From Caldilineaceae bacterium (lineage in GTDB: Bacteria > Chloroflexota > Anaerolineae > Caldilineales > Caldilineaceae), in the NCBI GenBank assembly GCA_026645575.1, contig JAPKMW010000007.1, positions 133,977 through 197,976 on the forward strand: a DNA stretch of 64,000 nt. The letters are read 5' to 3'. Within the stretch, counting starts at the first letter, position 1. Every line of letters begins with the position of its first letter. The notes beneath the pieces were generated by a model that had not been told where the DNA came from, did no database searches, and worked only from the letters and a program-made list of their open reading frames with translations. Below, piece by piece: positions 26,248-34,763 of the stretch. Both the position numbers and the translations under genes were made by a program.

Positions 26248-27342
26248 ATGTCAGATCTCTTCTCGCTTACCGACATTGCTGAACGCGTGTGGCCCTTTCA
26301 TCGCAACCACGCCATCGGCGACATGATTGGCCTGAACCTGACCCACCCACGTTTTGTCATCGAAAATGTCGATCTGGGCCAACGCCATGACGAAACCTGT
26401 CGCGGCGACTTTGTGAAGTTCCAGGAGTGGGGCTTGCGGCTCGTCTTGTGCAAAGGCGGCCCGGTCTGGTATGATGCTAATTACCGCGGTGATTGGTTAG
26501 CACAGGTGGTGCAACGGACGGGGCGCGAAGACGAAGCGCTCTTCCTCGGCTGGGGCGTGCGCCACCCAACGCAACTGGTGTTGGCGATCCTTGACCGCTT
26601 TCTGCTCAATGTCGAAGCCAACCCAGAACAGGTGCAGTTGATTCAACGGGCGACCGATCTCGACAGCGCGCAGGCTGCCGGCAAAGTTGGGCTGTTGATG
26701 GGCTTGAACAGCAGCATCTGGTTTGGCGACAGTCCCGGCGTGTTGCGCATGTTTGCCCGGTTGGGCTTGCGCCATATCACGTTGGCGATTTCCGGGCGCG
26801 AACTGGGCTATGACGGCTATGATGAAACCCGTTCCGGCGGCAAGTTGACGACCCTGGGCGTGCGGCTGATCGAGGAGATGAACGGCTGCGGCATCCTGGT
26901 CGATATTTCGCACCTCAATGATACCTGTGCGCTGGATGTGATTGACGTTTCAACTAAACCGGTCATTGCATCGCACTCCAACCCGCGCCACTTTAGCGGT
27001 TCCCTGCGCGACATCCCGGATGAGGTGATGCGGGCGCTGGCCGCTGCTGGTGGTGTGTTGGGTATCATGCCGCCGATCAGTCGTCCACCCGGCCCGCCGC
27101 CGACCGGGGCCGGTCCCATGCTCCAAGTCCCTCGCCAGGAGGTTGACGAAACAGTGCGCTTGCTACGCTATGCGGTCGATGTCATGGGGATCGATGGCGT
27201 GGGCATCGGCAGCCACTTTAACAGTGCTGCCCTGCCGTGGGTGACATATGGGTTGCTCGACGCCGGTTTTTCGGAAGCCGCGACGGCCAAGATCATGGGT
27301 GGCAATTATGAGCGAGTGGTGCGGCAGGTGTTGCCGGCGTAG
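26248..27342 (+). CDS. M19 (membrane dipeptidase)-like protein with altered metal site
   Basis: A 364-residue TIM-barrel protein related to renal-type dipeptidases. The His blocks DISHLND and ASHSNPRHFSG are kept. However, the N-terminal H-x-D (normally within DGHND) reads FHRNHAIGDM, the bridging-Glu region reads LLMGLNSSIWFG, and the late Asp (GxDF) reads GIGSHFN. It has therefore lost or moved several ligands of the two-zinc centre and may be a mononuclear enzyme with another substrate. It directly follows the importer genes, so it probably acts on what they import. The start at 26248 is preferred by homology although its ribosome site is weak. Confidence 0.75.
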   Translation: MSDLFSLTDIAERVWPFHRNHAIGDMIGLNLTHPRFVIENVDLGQRHDETCRGDFVKFQEWGLRLVLCKGGPVWYDANYRGDWLAQVVQRTGREDEALFLGWGVRHPTQLVLAILDRFLLNVEANPEQVQLIQRATDLDSAQAAGKVGLLMGLNSSIWFGDSPGVLRMFARLGLRHITLAISGRELGYDGYDETRSGGKLTTLGVRLIEEMNGCGILVDISHLNDTCALDVIDVSTKPVIASHSNPRHFSGSLRDIPDEVMRALAAAGGVLGIMPPISRPPGPPPTGAGPMLQVPRQEVDETVRLLRYAVDVMGIDGVGIGSHFNSAALPWVTYGLLDAGFSEAATAKIMGGNYERVVRQVLPA

Positions 27343-27346
27343 CAGA

Positions 27347-27419
27347 TGACAGGGTGACAAGGTGACAGGGTGAGGGTGTGACTGTCACACCCTCACCCTG
27401 TCACCTTGTCACCCTGTCA
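27347..27419. repeat. Perfect long palindrome of TGACAGGG/TGACAAGG words
   Basis: The 36 bases from 27347 are perfectly mirrored in the 36 bases ending at 27419, around a single central base at 27383. The words are the same as at 24307-24383 and 51067-51131. The RNA would form a hairpin of over 30 bp, 18 nt before the next start codon. DNA of this form could also extrude as a cruciform. Confidence 0.85.
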
Positions 27420-27437
27420 AAGTACAAGGAACGACAG

Positions 27438-28340
27438 ATGCGTTTATTACGAAAAAACCTCCCCTTCCTCCTCATGGGGGCGCCGGGGTTTTTGTTATTG
27501 CTGGTCTTTAGTTATTTGCCCATGTTTGGGGTGATCATTGCCTTTAAGAATTATCGGGCGGTGCAGGGGATTTGGGGCAGCGATTGGGTGGGGTGGAAGA
27601 ATTTTGAATTTCTCTTTGGCACCCCGGCCTGGCAGCGGATCACCTTTAACACCATCTTTCTCAATGCGATCTTTATTGTGACGGGGTTGATTGGCGCGAT
27701 TGGGCTGGCCCTGTTGCTCAACGAAGTGCGTTTGAAATTTGCGACCCGCATCTACCAGACAGTGATCTTTTTTCCCTTTATCATCTCCTGGGTCATCGTC
27801 GGCTATTTCTCCTTTGCGCTGCTTAACTTCGAGACGGGACTGGTCAACAAGGTGATGGTAGCGCTGGGCATCGAACCTTTCGCCTGGTACAACACGCCAG
27901 CGTATTGGCCGGCGATCTTGACGGTGACGAACCTGTGGAAAGGGGTGGGCTACGGCAGCGTGATCTATCTGGCCGCCATGTTGGGCATCAACCCTGAATA
28001 TTACGAAGCAGCAATGTTAGATGGCGCCAACCGCTGGCACCAGATTCGTTACATCACCCTGCCCTTCCTGGTGCCGATTGTGATCATCACCACGCTGCTG
28101 GCGATTGGGCGCATCTTTTACGCCGACTTTGGCATGTTTTTCTATGTCACCCGCGACAGCCCCTTGCTCTACCCCACCACCGACGTGATCGACACCTATG
28201 TCTTTCGCGCCCTGCGCGTCAACGCCGACATTGGCATGGCCTCGGCGACGGGGCTATATCAATCGCTCGTGGGCTTTGTCCTGGTGATGGTCTCGAATTG
28301 GATTGTCAAGCAAATTGACCCGGAACGGTCGCTGTTTTAG
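27438..28340 (+). CDS. Carbohydrate ABC permease, LplB/UgpA type
   Basis: A 300-residue permease with six predicted membrane segments. The EAA motif that contacts the ATPase reads EYYEAAMLDGANRWHQIRYI. The N-terminus (LLMGAPGFLLLLVFSYLPMF) and the region YADFGMFFYVTRDSPLLYPT match the LplB subgroup, which is often linked to complex-glycan or sugar-acid import. I chose ATG 27438 (AAGGAACGACAG before it); the longer frame upstream would translate the palindrome. It starts a second importer unit within the same plus-strand run. Confidence 0.88.
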   Translation: MRLLRKNLPFLLMGAPGFLLLLVFSYLPMFGVIIAFKNYRAVQGIWGSDWVGWKNFEFLFGTPAWQRITFNTIFLNAIFIVTGLIGAIGLALLLNEVRLKFATRIYQTVIFFPFIISWVIVGYFSFALLNFETGLVNKVMVALGIEPFAWYNTPAYWPAILTVTNLWKGVGYGSVIYLAAMLGINPEYYEAAMLDGANRWHQIRYITLPFLVPIVIITTLLAIGRIFYADFGMFFYVTRDSPLLYPTTDVIDTYVFRALRVNADIGMASATGLYQSLVGFVLVMVSNWIVKQIDPERSLF

Positions 28341-28418
28341 AGATTGGGAGATTAAGAGATACAGAGATTAAGAGATTCTGGTCACAACAATCTCTCAATC
28401 TCTCAATCTCTCAATCTC
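28340..28418. repeat. GAGATT/AATCTC-word hairpin between permease genes
   Basis: Left arm GAGATTGGGAGATTAAGAGA and further AGAGATT words (to 28377); right arm AATCTCTCAATCTCTCAATC onwards (28389-28418), a tandem run of the heptamer CAATCTC. The arms pair imperfectly. It occupies the gap between the two sugar permease genes, ending about 30 nt before the second start. Confidence 0.75.
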
Positions 28419-28447
28419 AGCACTTTTGTCAAGGATACCAAAGCTGT

Positions 28448-29371
28448 ATGACCTCTTTTGTCGTCAAGCCGCAGCCTTATGTTCGCCCAAACTGGTTTGC
28501 GCGTAATCGCGGGCAACTGCTCTTGCATTTGGTGTTGGCCTTGCTCACCTTTTTGTTCCTGGTGCCGCTCTGGGTAGTGGTTTCGGCGTCATTTACGGAT
28601 GAAACGACCTTGACCAAAGTGGGCTATGGGCTATGGCCGGCGCAGGTGAGCTTGGCGGCCTACAATTTCATCTTGCAGAACCCGACCCAGATTGTCAACG
28701 CCTACGGCGTGACCGCGCTGGTCACGGCGATTGGCACGGTGGTTTCGCTTTTTGTCAACTCGCTGACGGCCTATGTGCTGGCGCGGGTCGATTTTACCTG
28801 GCGCCGTCCTTTTAGTTTTCTGCTCTTTTTCACCATGCTCTTTAATGGCGGCTTGGTGCCTTCCTATATCCTGATCACCCAGTATCTCAAACTGCGCGAT
28901 ACGATCTGGGTCCTGATCCTACCCATGTTGCTCGCACCTTGGTATATCTTTCTCTTGCGCACCTATTTCAGCACACTGTCCAAGGAATACATCGAATCGG
29001 CGCGGCTGGATGGGGCTAACGAGTGGCAAATCTACTCCCGCATTATCATGCCGCTATCCACCCCGGCGCTGGCGACCATTGCGCTCTTTACCATTCTTGG
29101 CTACTGGAACGATTGGTGGCTGGCGCTGCTCTACATCAATGACGCCGCGCTCTACCCGCTCCAATATCTGCTCTATGCCATCCTGCGCAACGCCGAATTT
29201 CTGACCACCAATACCGCTTCGTCGGCCATGCTGGGGTCGGTCGAGGTGCCGTTGCAGACCGTGCGTATGGCGATGGCCGTCATCGCGATTGTCCCCGTTA
29301 CCATTGCTTTTGTCACGTTACAACGTTACTTTGTGCGCGGGCTGACCATTGGCGGGATTAAGGGAGAATAA
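28448..29371 (+). CDS. Carbohydrate ABC permease, YtcP/LplC type
   Basis: A 307-residue permease, partner of the preceding LplB-type subunit. The EAA loop is EYIESARLDGANEWQIYSRI. The N-terminal half contains VPLWVVVSASFTDE, typical of the YtcP/MalG side, and the C-terminus ends FVRGLTIGGIKGE as in this subgroup. About six membrane segments are predicted. Both importers in this run lack an adjacent ATPase gene. Confidence 0.88.
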   Translation: MTSFVVKPQPYVRPNWFARNRGQLLLHLVLALLTFLFLVPLWVVVSASFTDETTLTKVGYGLWPAQVSLAAYNFILQNPTQIVNAYGVTALVTAIGTVVSLFVNSLTAYVLARVDFTWRRPFSFLLFFTMLFNGGLVPSYILITQYLKLRDTIWVLILPMLLAPWYIFLLRTYFSTLSKEYIESARLDGANEWQIYSRIIMPLSTPALATIALFTILGYWNDWWLALLYINDAALYPLQYLLYAILRNAEFLTTNTASSAMLGSVEVPLQTVRMAMAVIAIVPVTIAFVTLQRYFVRGLTIGGIKGE

Positions 29372-29455
29372 GTTACGAGTTCCGAATTACGAGTTACGAT
29401 CCGCTCCATGACGATGTGCGCTTCGTAATTCGTAATTCATAATTCGTAATTCAAC
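29370..29455. repeat. AATTACGA/TTCGTAATT-word hairpin before the binding-protein gene
   Basis: Left arm AGTTACGAGTTCCGAATTACG (29370 on) with GAGTTACGA; right arm TTCGTAATTCGTAATTCATA and AATTCGTAATTC (29421-29455). Tandem octamer-like words are mirrored across a 20-nt loop. It lies before the solute-binding gene, whose product is usually needed in excess over the permeases. Confidence 0.75.
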
Positions 29456-29483
29456 ATATTTATTGTTTTCAAAGGAGAACTAT

Positions 29484-30980
29484 ATGCACAAACGATGGAA
29501 TCTAGTAACGCTCCTCCTGGTCATCAGCCTGTTGCTGACGGCTTGTGTGGGGCCAGGAGCGCCGGCGGCGGGTGGCGGCGAGGCGTCAAGCGGTGATTCT
29601 TCAACGATCACCGTGACCTACACCTATCCCAACACCGTCTTTAAGGATGTGGGGCTGGTGGAAGAGGCGTTGAATAAGCTGCTGGTGCCGGCGATCAACA
29701 CCAAGATCAAGCTCAACCCGATTGACTGGGGCGCCTTTGATGAGAAGATGAAGCTGGCCTTTGCCGCCGGTGAAGAGTGTGACATTGTCTTCACGGCGCC
29801 CTGGATCAACAACTATCTGTTGAACATTGCCAACGGCAACTTTGTCCCGCTCGATGATCTGCTGCAACAGCACGCACCAGGGTTGTGGGCCAGTATGCCC
29901 GAAACCACCTGGGACGCGGCACGTGTTGATGGCAAAATCTATGGTGTGATCAACCAGCAGATCTTTGTCAAGCCCTTTGGCTTCACTGTGCGCCGCGACC
30001 TGGCCGATAAATACGGCCTGGATGCCTATGCGCTGAAATCGTATGACGAACTGGAACCCTTCCTCAAGACCATTTTGGAAAATGAGCCGGATGTGATCCC
30101 GCTACCGGGCGCCAGTACCTGGAGCAACGAAGGCAACGGCTTCGACCCGATCATCACCGAACAGGTGCCGGTCGCGATCCGCTATAATGACAAGGACCTC
30201 AAAGTCTTTAACGCCGCAGCCAGCCCTGAATTCCAGGCGTCGGTTGAGCGCGCCCGGCGCTGGTACGAAGCCGGTTACACCCCCAAGGAAACGATTGCCA
30301 GCGATGACAGCCAAGCGATGTGGCGCGCCGGCAAGTTTGCCTTGAGCGGCTTGGTCGGCGTGGTCAAGCCTGGCGGTGAGATCGAATCGGAACAGCGCTT
30401 TGGTCAGCCGGTCTATTCACAGTCGATGACCCAGCCCTTCCTCACCACCGCCGGCACCACAGCGACAACCAACGCCATTTGCGCCACATCCAAGAACCCA
30501 GAAGCGGCGATGAAGGTATTGGAACTGCTCAATACCAATGTTGAAATCTACAACACCCTGGCCAAGGGCATTGAAGGCAAACATTGGGAGTGGGCCGACA
30601 AGGGCAATCTGGTGATCAAGCCCGGCCCTAACAACGCCGACTACAACCCCAACACCGACTGGGAATTTGGCAACCAATTCCTGGCCTATTACATCGACCC
30701 CAAACAGGCCGAGATCAAAGCCTGGGAAGCGACCTATGATCTGAACACAACCTCACCCCCGTCCGCCGCGATGGGTTTCAATTTCAACGCCGAGCCGGTG
30801 AAGACCGAACTCGCCAACGTTGCTGCCGTCGTTGGTGAGTTGGCTGGCCCGCTCGCCTCCGGCCAGGTCGATCCGGCCACGGCCCTGCCCGACTATCTGG
30901 AACGGCTCAACCAGGCCGGTATCCAGGCGCTGATCGATGAATGTCAACGCCAGTTGAATGACTGGGCGGCGAAGAAGTAA
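29484..30980 (+). CDS. Extracellular solute-binding lipoprotein (LplA-type, carbohydrate importer)
   Basis: A 498-residue lipoprotein with a Sec-type signal (KRWNLVTLLLVISLLLTAC) whose lipobox Cys starts the mature form. The mature N-terminus reads TITVTYTYPNTVF, and the family blocks include FDEKMKLAFAAGEECDIVFT. AAAGGAG precedes ATG 29484. It follows the two LplB/YtcP permeases, the usual gene order for this importer type. The ligand is probably a sugar, sugar acid or glycoside, judging from the downstream oxidoreductases and dehydratase. Confidence 0.88.
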   Translation: MHKRWNLVTLLLVISLLLTACVGPGAPAAGGGEASSGDSSTITVTYTYPNTVFKDVGLVEEALNKLLVPAINTKIKLNPIDWGAFDEKMKLAFAAGEECDIVFTAPWINNYLLNIANGNFVPLDDLLQQHAPGLWASMPETTWDAARVDGKIYGVINQQIFVKPFGFTVRRDLADKYGLDAYALKSYDELEPFLKTILENEPDVIPLPGASTWSNEGNGFDPIITEQVPVAIRYNDKDLKVFNAAASPEFQASVERARRWYEAGYTPKETIASDDSQAMWRAGKFALSGLVGVVKPGGEIESEQRFGQPVYSQSMTQPFLTTAGTTATTNAICATSKNPEAAMKVLELLNTNVEIYNTLAKGIEGKHWEWADKGNLVIKPGPNNADYNPNTDWEFGNQFLAYYIDPKQAEIKAWEATYDLNTTSPPSAAMGFNFNAEPVKTELANVAAVVGELAGPLASGQVDPATALPDYLERLNQAGIQALIDECQRQLNDWAAKK

Positions 30981-31020
30981 GGCGATATTGGATATTGGGT
31001 ATTGGTAGTGTAAAGCAATT

Positions 31021-31104
31021 TTGTCCCATCGGGACGCCTGAGTTTAGAGATGAAAGAAAGATCACCGCCATTCCTAAACCCAAGCGTCCCGATGGGACGG
31101 ACAA
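31021..31104. repeat. GTCCCATCGGGACGC hairpin
   Basis: A perfect 15-bp inverted repeat (31023-31037 and 31084-31098) whose arms continue with GTTTAG/CTAAAC and TTGT/ACAA. The left arm itself contains the palindrome GTCCCATCGGGAC. Just upstream lies a tandem ATTGGATATTGGGTATTGG stretch (30986-31004). It separates the importer genes from the oxidoreductase genes and could act as a partial terminator. Confidence 0.7.
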
Positions 31105-31130
31105 ACCCGCCCTGTTTGATAGCATAGGTA

Positions 31131-32186
31131 ATGATTATGTCAACAACAACCGCAACGCGCCCCTATCGGGTTGGGCTGGTGGGGGCCGGAGGGATCGCAC
31201 GCGCGCACGCTGGCGCGTGTCAGCAACTTGATTGTGCTGAATTGGTCGCCATCTGTGATGTCTCTGCTGAGGCGTTGCAACGCTTTGGCGCAGAATTTAA
31301 TGTTGCGCAACGCTATCGCGATCTGGACGCCATGCTGGCTGAGGCCGATCTCGATATTGCGATTATCAGCAACTGGGGCGTCTATCATGCGCAGACCGGT
31401 GTGCAGATCGCCCAGTCCGAACGGGTGAAGGCGATCCTTTGTGAGAAGCCCTTTACCAGCACCGCGGCCGAAGCGGTCGAACTGGTGGCGGCGGCAAAAC
31501 AACATGGCATCTTGCTGGCCGAAGCCTTCAAGTTTCGTCATCACCCCATGCATCTGAAAGCCAAAGAACTGGTGACAACCGGCGCCATCGGCGAGGTGAT
31601 GACCCTCCGCAGCACCTTCTGCACCGGCGGCAACGGGGGCGGAGCAGAGACGCGCCGCCCGGAGAGCAACTGGCGCTTTAACAAAGCGCAGGGGGGCGGC
31701 AGCATCTATGATCTCGCCTGTTACGCCATCCACCATGCCCGCTTTATCTTTGACGCCGAGCCGGTGCGCCTCTTCGCCGCCAAACAGCCGGGCATTGAAG
31801 TCGATGATGCGGCCTATCTGCTGCTGGTCTTTCCTGGTGACCGGACAGCCCAAATCTCGGTCGGCTTTAATTCATGGAATTCCCAGTATGCAGAGATTGC
31901 CGGCACCAAGGGCATGTTACGTCTCGACAAAGTCTGGAACAACGAAAACCAACCAACGGCTATTGAACAGTGGCAACGCACAGAAGCGGCGGGTAGCGGG
32001 CAAAGCCCTACCTGTATTACCTTTGATCCCGTCAATCAATTTGCCCTGCAACTGCAACACCTTTGTGATTGCCTGTCTACTGGCATGGCGCATCGCATTC
32101 CGCCGGACAACAGTATTGCCCAGATGCGGGTGATCGACGCCGCGTTTGCGTCGATGGCGACGGGTCAGGTAGTGGAGTTGGGATAA
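31131..32186 (+). CDS. Gfo/Idh/MocA-family oxidoreductase 1
   Basis: A 351-residue NAD(P)-dependent enzyme. The Rossmann motif is VGLVGAGGIARAHAGA and the conserved catalytic Lys lies in ILCEKPFTSTAAEA; the C-terminal beta-sheet domain follows. Members oxidise or reduce hydroxyls on sugars, inositols and their derivatives. The start ATG has only a weak ribosome site; a second Met two codons later is possible. It is followed by a second, clearly different Gfo/Idh/MocA gene after 18 bp; such pairs often catalyse successive oxidations of one sugar. Confidence 0.87.
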   Translation: MIMSTTTATRPYRVGLVGAGGIARAHAGACQQLDCAELVAICDVSAEALQRFGAEFNVAQRYRDLDAMLAEADLDIAIISNWGVYHAQTGVQIAQSERVKAILCEKPFTSTAAEAVELVAAAKQHGILLAEAFKFRHHPMHLKAKELVTTGAIGEVMTLRSTFCTGGNGGGAETRRPESNWRFNKAQGGGSIYDLACYAIHHARFIFDAEPVRLFAAKQPGIEVDDAAYLLLVFPGDRTAQISVGFNSWNSQYAEIAGTKGMLRLDKVWNNENQPTAIEQWQRTEAAGSGQSPTCITFDPVNQFALQLQHLCDCLSTGMAHRIPPDNSIAQMRVIDAAFASMATGQVVELG

Positions 32187-32204
32187 TTTCGACAGGGACA
32201 CCTT

Positions 32205-33323
32205 ATGACAAAACCATTACGCGTAGCAATTATCGGCCACACCGGGCGCGGCGACTACGGCCACTATCTGGATCGCGCCTTTACTGGCGTGGCGGGAACA
32301 GAAGTTGTTGCCCTGGCCGATCATGATGAACAGGGACGACTGGCCGCTATGGCGCGCAGCGGCGCCCAACGGGGCTATGCTGATTATCAGGAGATGTTAC
32401 GGGTCGAACAGCCCGACATTGCCGTGGTCGCCAGCCGCGAGATCGGCGATCATCTGGCCGTGGTGCTGGCCGTGGCGGAACATGGGGCGCACGTCTATCT
32501 CGAAAAACCAGCGGCGGCTTCCGCGGCGGAGGTCGATCAGATGATGGTCGCTTGCGCCAAAAACAACTTGCTGCTGGTGGTGGCCCACCCTTGGCGTGGC
32601 CATCCACCGATTCAACGCGTGGCGCTGCCCCTGATCCGTGCCGGCAAGATTGGCGAACCCCGTCTGGCGCGTATCTATGGCATGGGCGGACGCCACGGCG
32701 GCGACGAACTCTTTATCGACCTCTGTCCCCACTTTTTTGATTTTCTCTGGCAACTCTTTGGTACGCCGCGCTGGTGTCACGCCCATTTGACCCAGGATGG
32801 CCGCACCGTCACCCCCGCCGATGTGCGACCAGGCGCCGAAGGGATGGGGTTGGTGGCCGGCAATGGCATCAAAGCCTACTACGACTTCGGCCCAATCAGC
32901 GGCCTGACCAGTGGTTTCGCCGCCGACTTTGAATCCTATCAGGGCGATGGCAAAGAGATCCCCTACCGGATTGACCTTCACGGCACCACCGGCACCCTCT
33001 CGATCCCCGGCCCCATGAGCAACCAGCCAGACATTTACTACCACCCCCTGGTCAACCCCGGCCTCTTCAACGACAACCGCTGGGAAACCATCCCCGCCGA
33101 GCCGCCGCCCGATGCCCACAAGTGGGTCAACGCCCATCACCGCATGGCGCAGTCCATGGTCGCCATGCTCAAAGGTGAGGAACCGGAATATGAACTGGTA
33201 CAAGGGGAAAATGCCCGCATCTACCTGGAGATGGCGATGATGGCCCACGCCTCTCACATCGCCGGTGCGCGGGTTGCCTATCCGCTGGGTTATGCGACGA
33301 ATCCATTTGATAGCTGGGTGTAA
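32205..33323 (+). CDS. Gfo/Idh/MocA-family oxidoreductase 2
   Basis: A 372-residue enzyme of the same superfamily. The N-terminus (RVAIIGHTGRGDYGHYLDRA) has a modified glycine motif, and the catalytic-Lys block is VYLEKPAAASAAEV. The central part has FIDLCPHFFDFLWQLFGTPR, a common feature of the more divergent sugar-acting members. It is close to both neighbours (18 bp and 4 bp gaps), so co-transcription is near certain. The substrate is probably a hexose or derivative entering through the importer just upstream. Confidence 0.85.
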   Translation: MTKPLRVAIIGHTGRGDYGHYLDRAFTGVAGTEVVALADHDEQGRLAAMARSGAQRGYADYQEMLRVEQPDIAVVASREIGDHLAVVLAVAEHGAHVYLEKPAAASAAEVDQMMVACAKNNLLLVVAHPWRGHPPIQRVALPLIRAGKIGEPRLARIYGMGGRHGGDELFIDLCPHFFDFLWQLFGTPRWCHAHLTQDGRTVTPADVRPGAEGMGLVAGNGIKAYYDFGPISGLTSGFAADFESYQGDGKEIPYRIDLHGTTGTLSIPGPMSNQPDIYYHPLVNPGLFNDNRWETIPAEPPPDAHKWVNAHHRMAQSMVAMLKGEEPEYELVQGENARIYLEMAMMAHASHIAGARVAYPLGYATNPFDSWV

Positions 33324-33327
33324 ATTT

Positions 33328-34752
33328 ATGACAACCGCAACACAAATCGGCGCCATTCTCGACGCTGGTCTCCATGACTGGCAGATTTTACAACAAGACG
33401 CCGCTGGCTTTGCCACATTGGCGCTCCAAGGTCGCTGGGTGGCTGATGAAGCTGCCGCTGGCCAACCGTGTGTCGTCCAAGTGCGTGTGGTGGCGGGCGA
33501 CACCGGCGTTGCCGTTAATCGTTCCCTAGACTGGCAAGCCGCCACCACCGAAGCTAATGGCCGTTGGCAGATTACGTTGCGTGTCCCTGCCGGTGGTCTC
33601 TATCGACTGGAAACGCGTTGTCGCGTCACTTCCCAAGCCGAGGCCGAATGGTCTCTGCGCGGCGACATGCGCCACTTTTGGGGTGTCGGCGATCTGTGGG
33701 TCATTGCCGGTCAGAGCAATTCCGCCGGTTATGGGCGGGGCGCGGTTTATGATCCGCCGGAATTGGGTATCCACCTCTTCCGCAATAACGAGCAGTGGGC
33801 GTTGGCCGCGCATCCGATGAACGACTCAACCGACACGGCCCATAGCGTCAATCGCGAACGGGCCAATCCGGCCCACTCGCCCTATCTGCACTTTGCGCGG
33901 TTGCTCAAACAGCAGTTGCACTATCCGATTGGCTTGATCCAAACCGCGTTGGGCGGTTCGCCCCTGTCCGCCTGGAACCCGACGGAAGCGGGGTTGGCGG
34001 TGCTGTATCACAATATGATGCAGAGCATTGCCAAAGCCGGTGGCGCAGTCAAAGGAATTCTCTGGTATCAGGGTGAATCGGATGCCGGGCCGGGGTTGGC
34101 CGAAAGTTATGCCACCCGCTTTCAAGCCGCCGTCGGCGCCTGGCGAGAGGCGCTGGGCCAGCCGGATCTACCAATGCTGACTGTTCAGTTAAACCGCTAC
34201 TATCAGCCACCAGAAAGTGTAACCGCTGAGAGTGCCGGCATGGCGCGCGCTTGGACGTTGATCCGGGAGACGCAACGGCAACTAGCGCGCACGATGAACC
34301 GTGTCGCAGTGATCCCAACTTTGGATTTAACCCTCAGCGATTTGATCCACACTGGCCCAACCGGCAATCTCTTGATTGGCGAACGGCTGGCGCGGGCGGC
34401 GCTGGGCATGGTCTATGGGCAGCCGGTCGATTATCAAGCCCCTGATTTGCAAGGGGCGCGGCTCATCGACCAGGGCGCTACGGTGGAACTCCACTTTGCC
34501 CATGTGCTGGATCGGCTGGACAACCTGGATCGCGCCGCCAATTGTTTCAAGGTGGAAGACAGCGCCGGTGATGTGGCGATCATGGCTGTACATTATCCCA
34601 TGAATGCCACCATTCAGTTACGGCTGGCGCGTCCATTAGTGGGGACGGCGGTGGTGCATGGCGCGTATGGTTATAATCCCGCCCTGGCGCCGGTGGATAT
34701 GGATCGGGTGTTGCCCATCTTGGGTTTTTCGCAGGTTCCGATTGAACAGTAA
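33328..34752 (+). CDS. Sialate O-acetylesterase-like SGNH hydrolase
   Basis: A 474-residue protein with the SGNH esterase blocks in order: WVIAGQSNSAGYGRG (nucleophile Ser), TALGGSPLSAW (Gly/Asn region), ILWYQGESDAG and, near residue 360, LSDLIHTGPTG with the Asp/His pair. Such enzymes remove acetyl groups from sialic acids, xylans and other glycans. There is no signal peptide, so it should work on imported acetylated sugars. The ATG follows the previous stop by 4 bp. The C-terminal ~100 residues form a probable beta-sandwich. Confidence 0.82.
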   Translation: MTTATQIGAILDAGLHDWQILQQDAAGFATLALQGRWVADEAAAGQPCVVQVRVVAGDTGVAVNRSLDWQAATTEANGRWQITLRVPAGGLYRLETRCRVTSQAEAEWSLRGDMRHFWGVGDLWVIAGQSNSAGYGRGAVYDPPELGIHLFRNNEQWALAAHPMNDSTDTAHSVNRERANPAHSPYLHFARLLKQQLHYPIGLIQTALGGSPLSAWNPTEAGLAVLYHNMMQSIAKAGGAVKGILWYQGESDAGPGLAESYATRFQAAVGAWREALGQPDLPMLTVQLNRYYQPPESVTAESAGMARAWTLIRETQRQLARTMNRVAVIPTLDLTLSDLIHTGPTGNLLIGERLARAALGMVYGQPVDYQAPDLQGARLIDQGATVELHFAHVLDRLDNLDRAANCFKVEDSAGDVAIMAVHYPMNATIQLRLARPLVGTAVVHGAYGYNPALAPVDMDRVLPILGFSQVPIEQ

Positions 34753-34763
34753 GCGAAGGTGTT

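Noticed and set aside
27378..27437. Upstream N-terminal extension of the LplB-type permease
   Set aside because: The extra codons are translated from the palindromic repeat and the ribosome site fits the ATG at 27438.
32397..33548. A 383-codon open frame on the minus strand, antisense to the second Gfo/Idh/MocA gene
   Set aside because: It mirrors a clear oxidoreductase gene in a GC-rich region, where long antisense frames arise by codon bias; its translation shows no recognisable domain.
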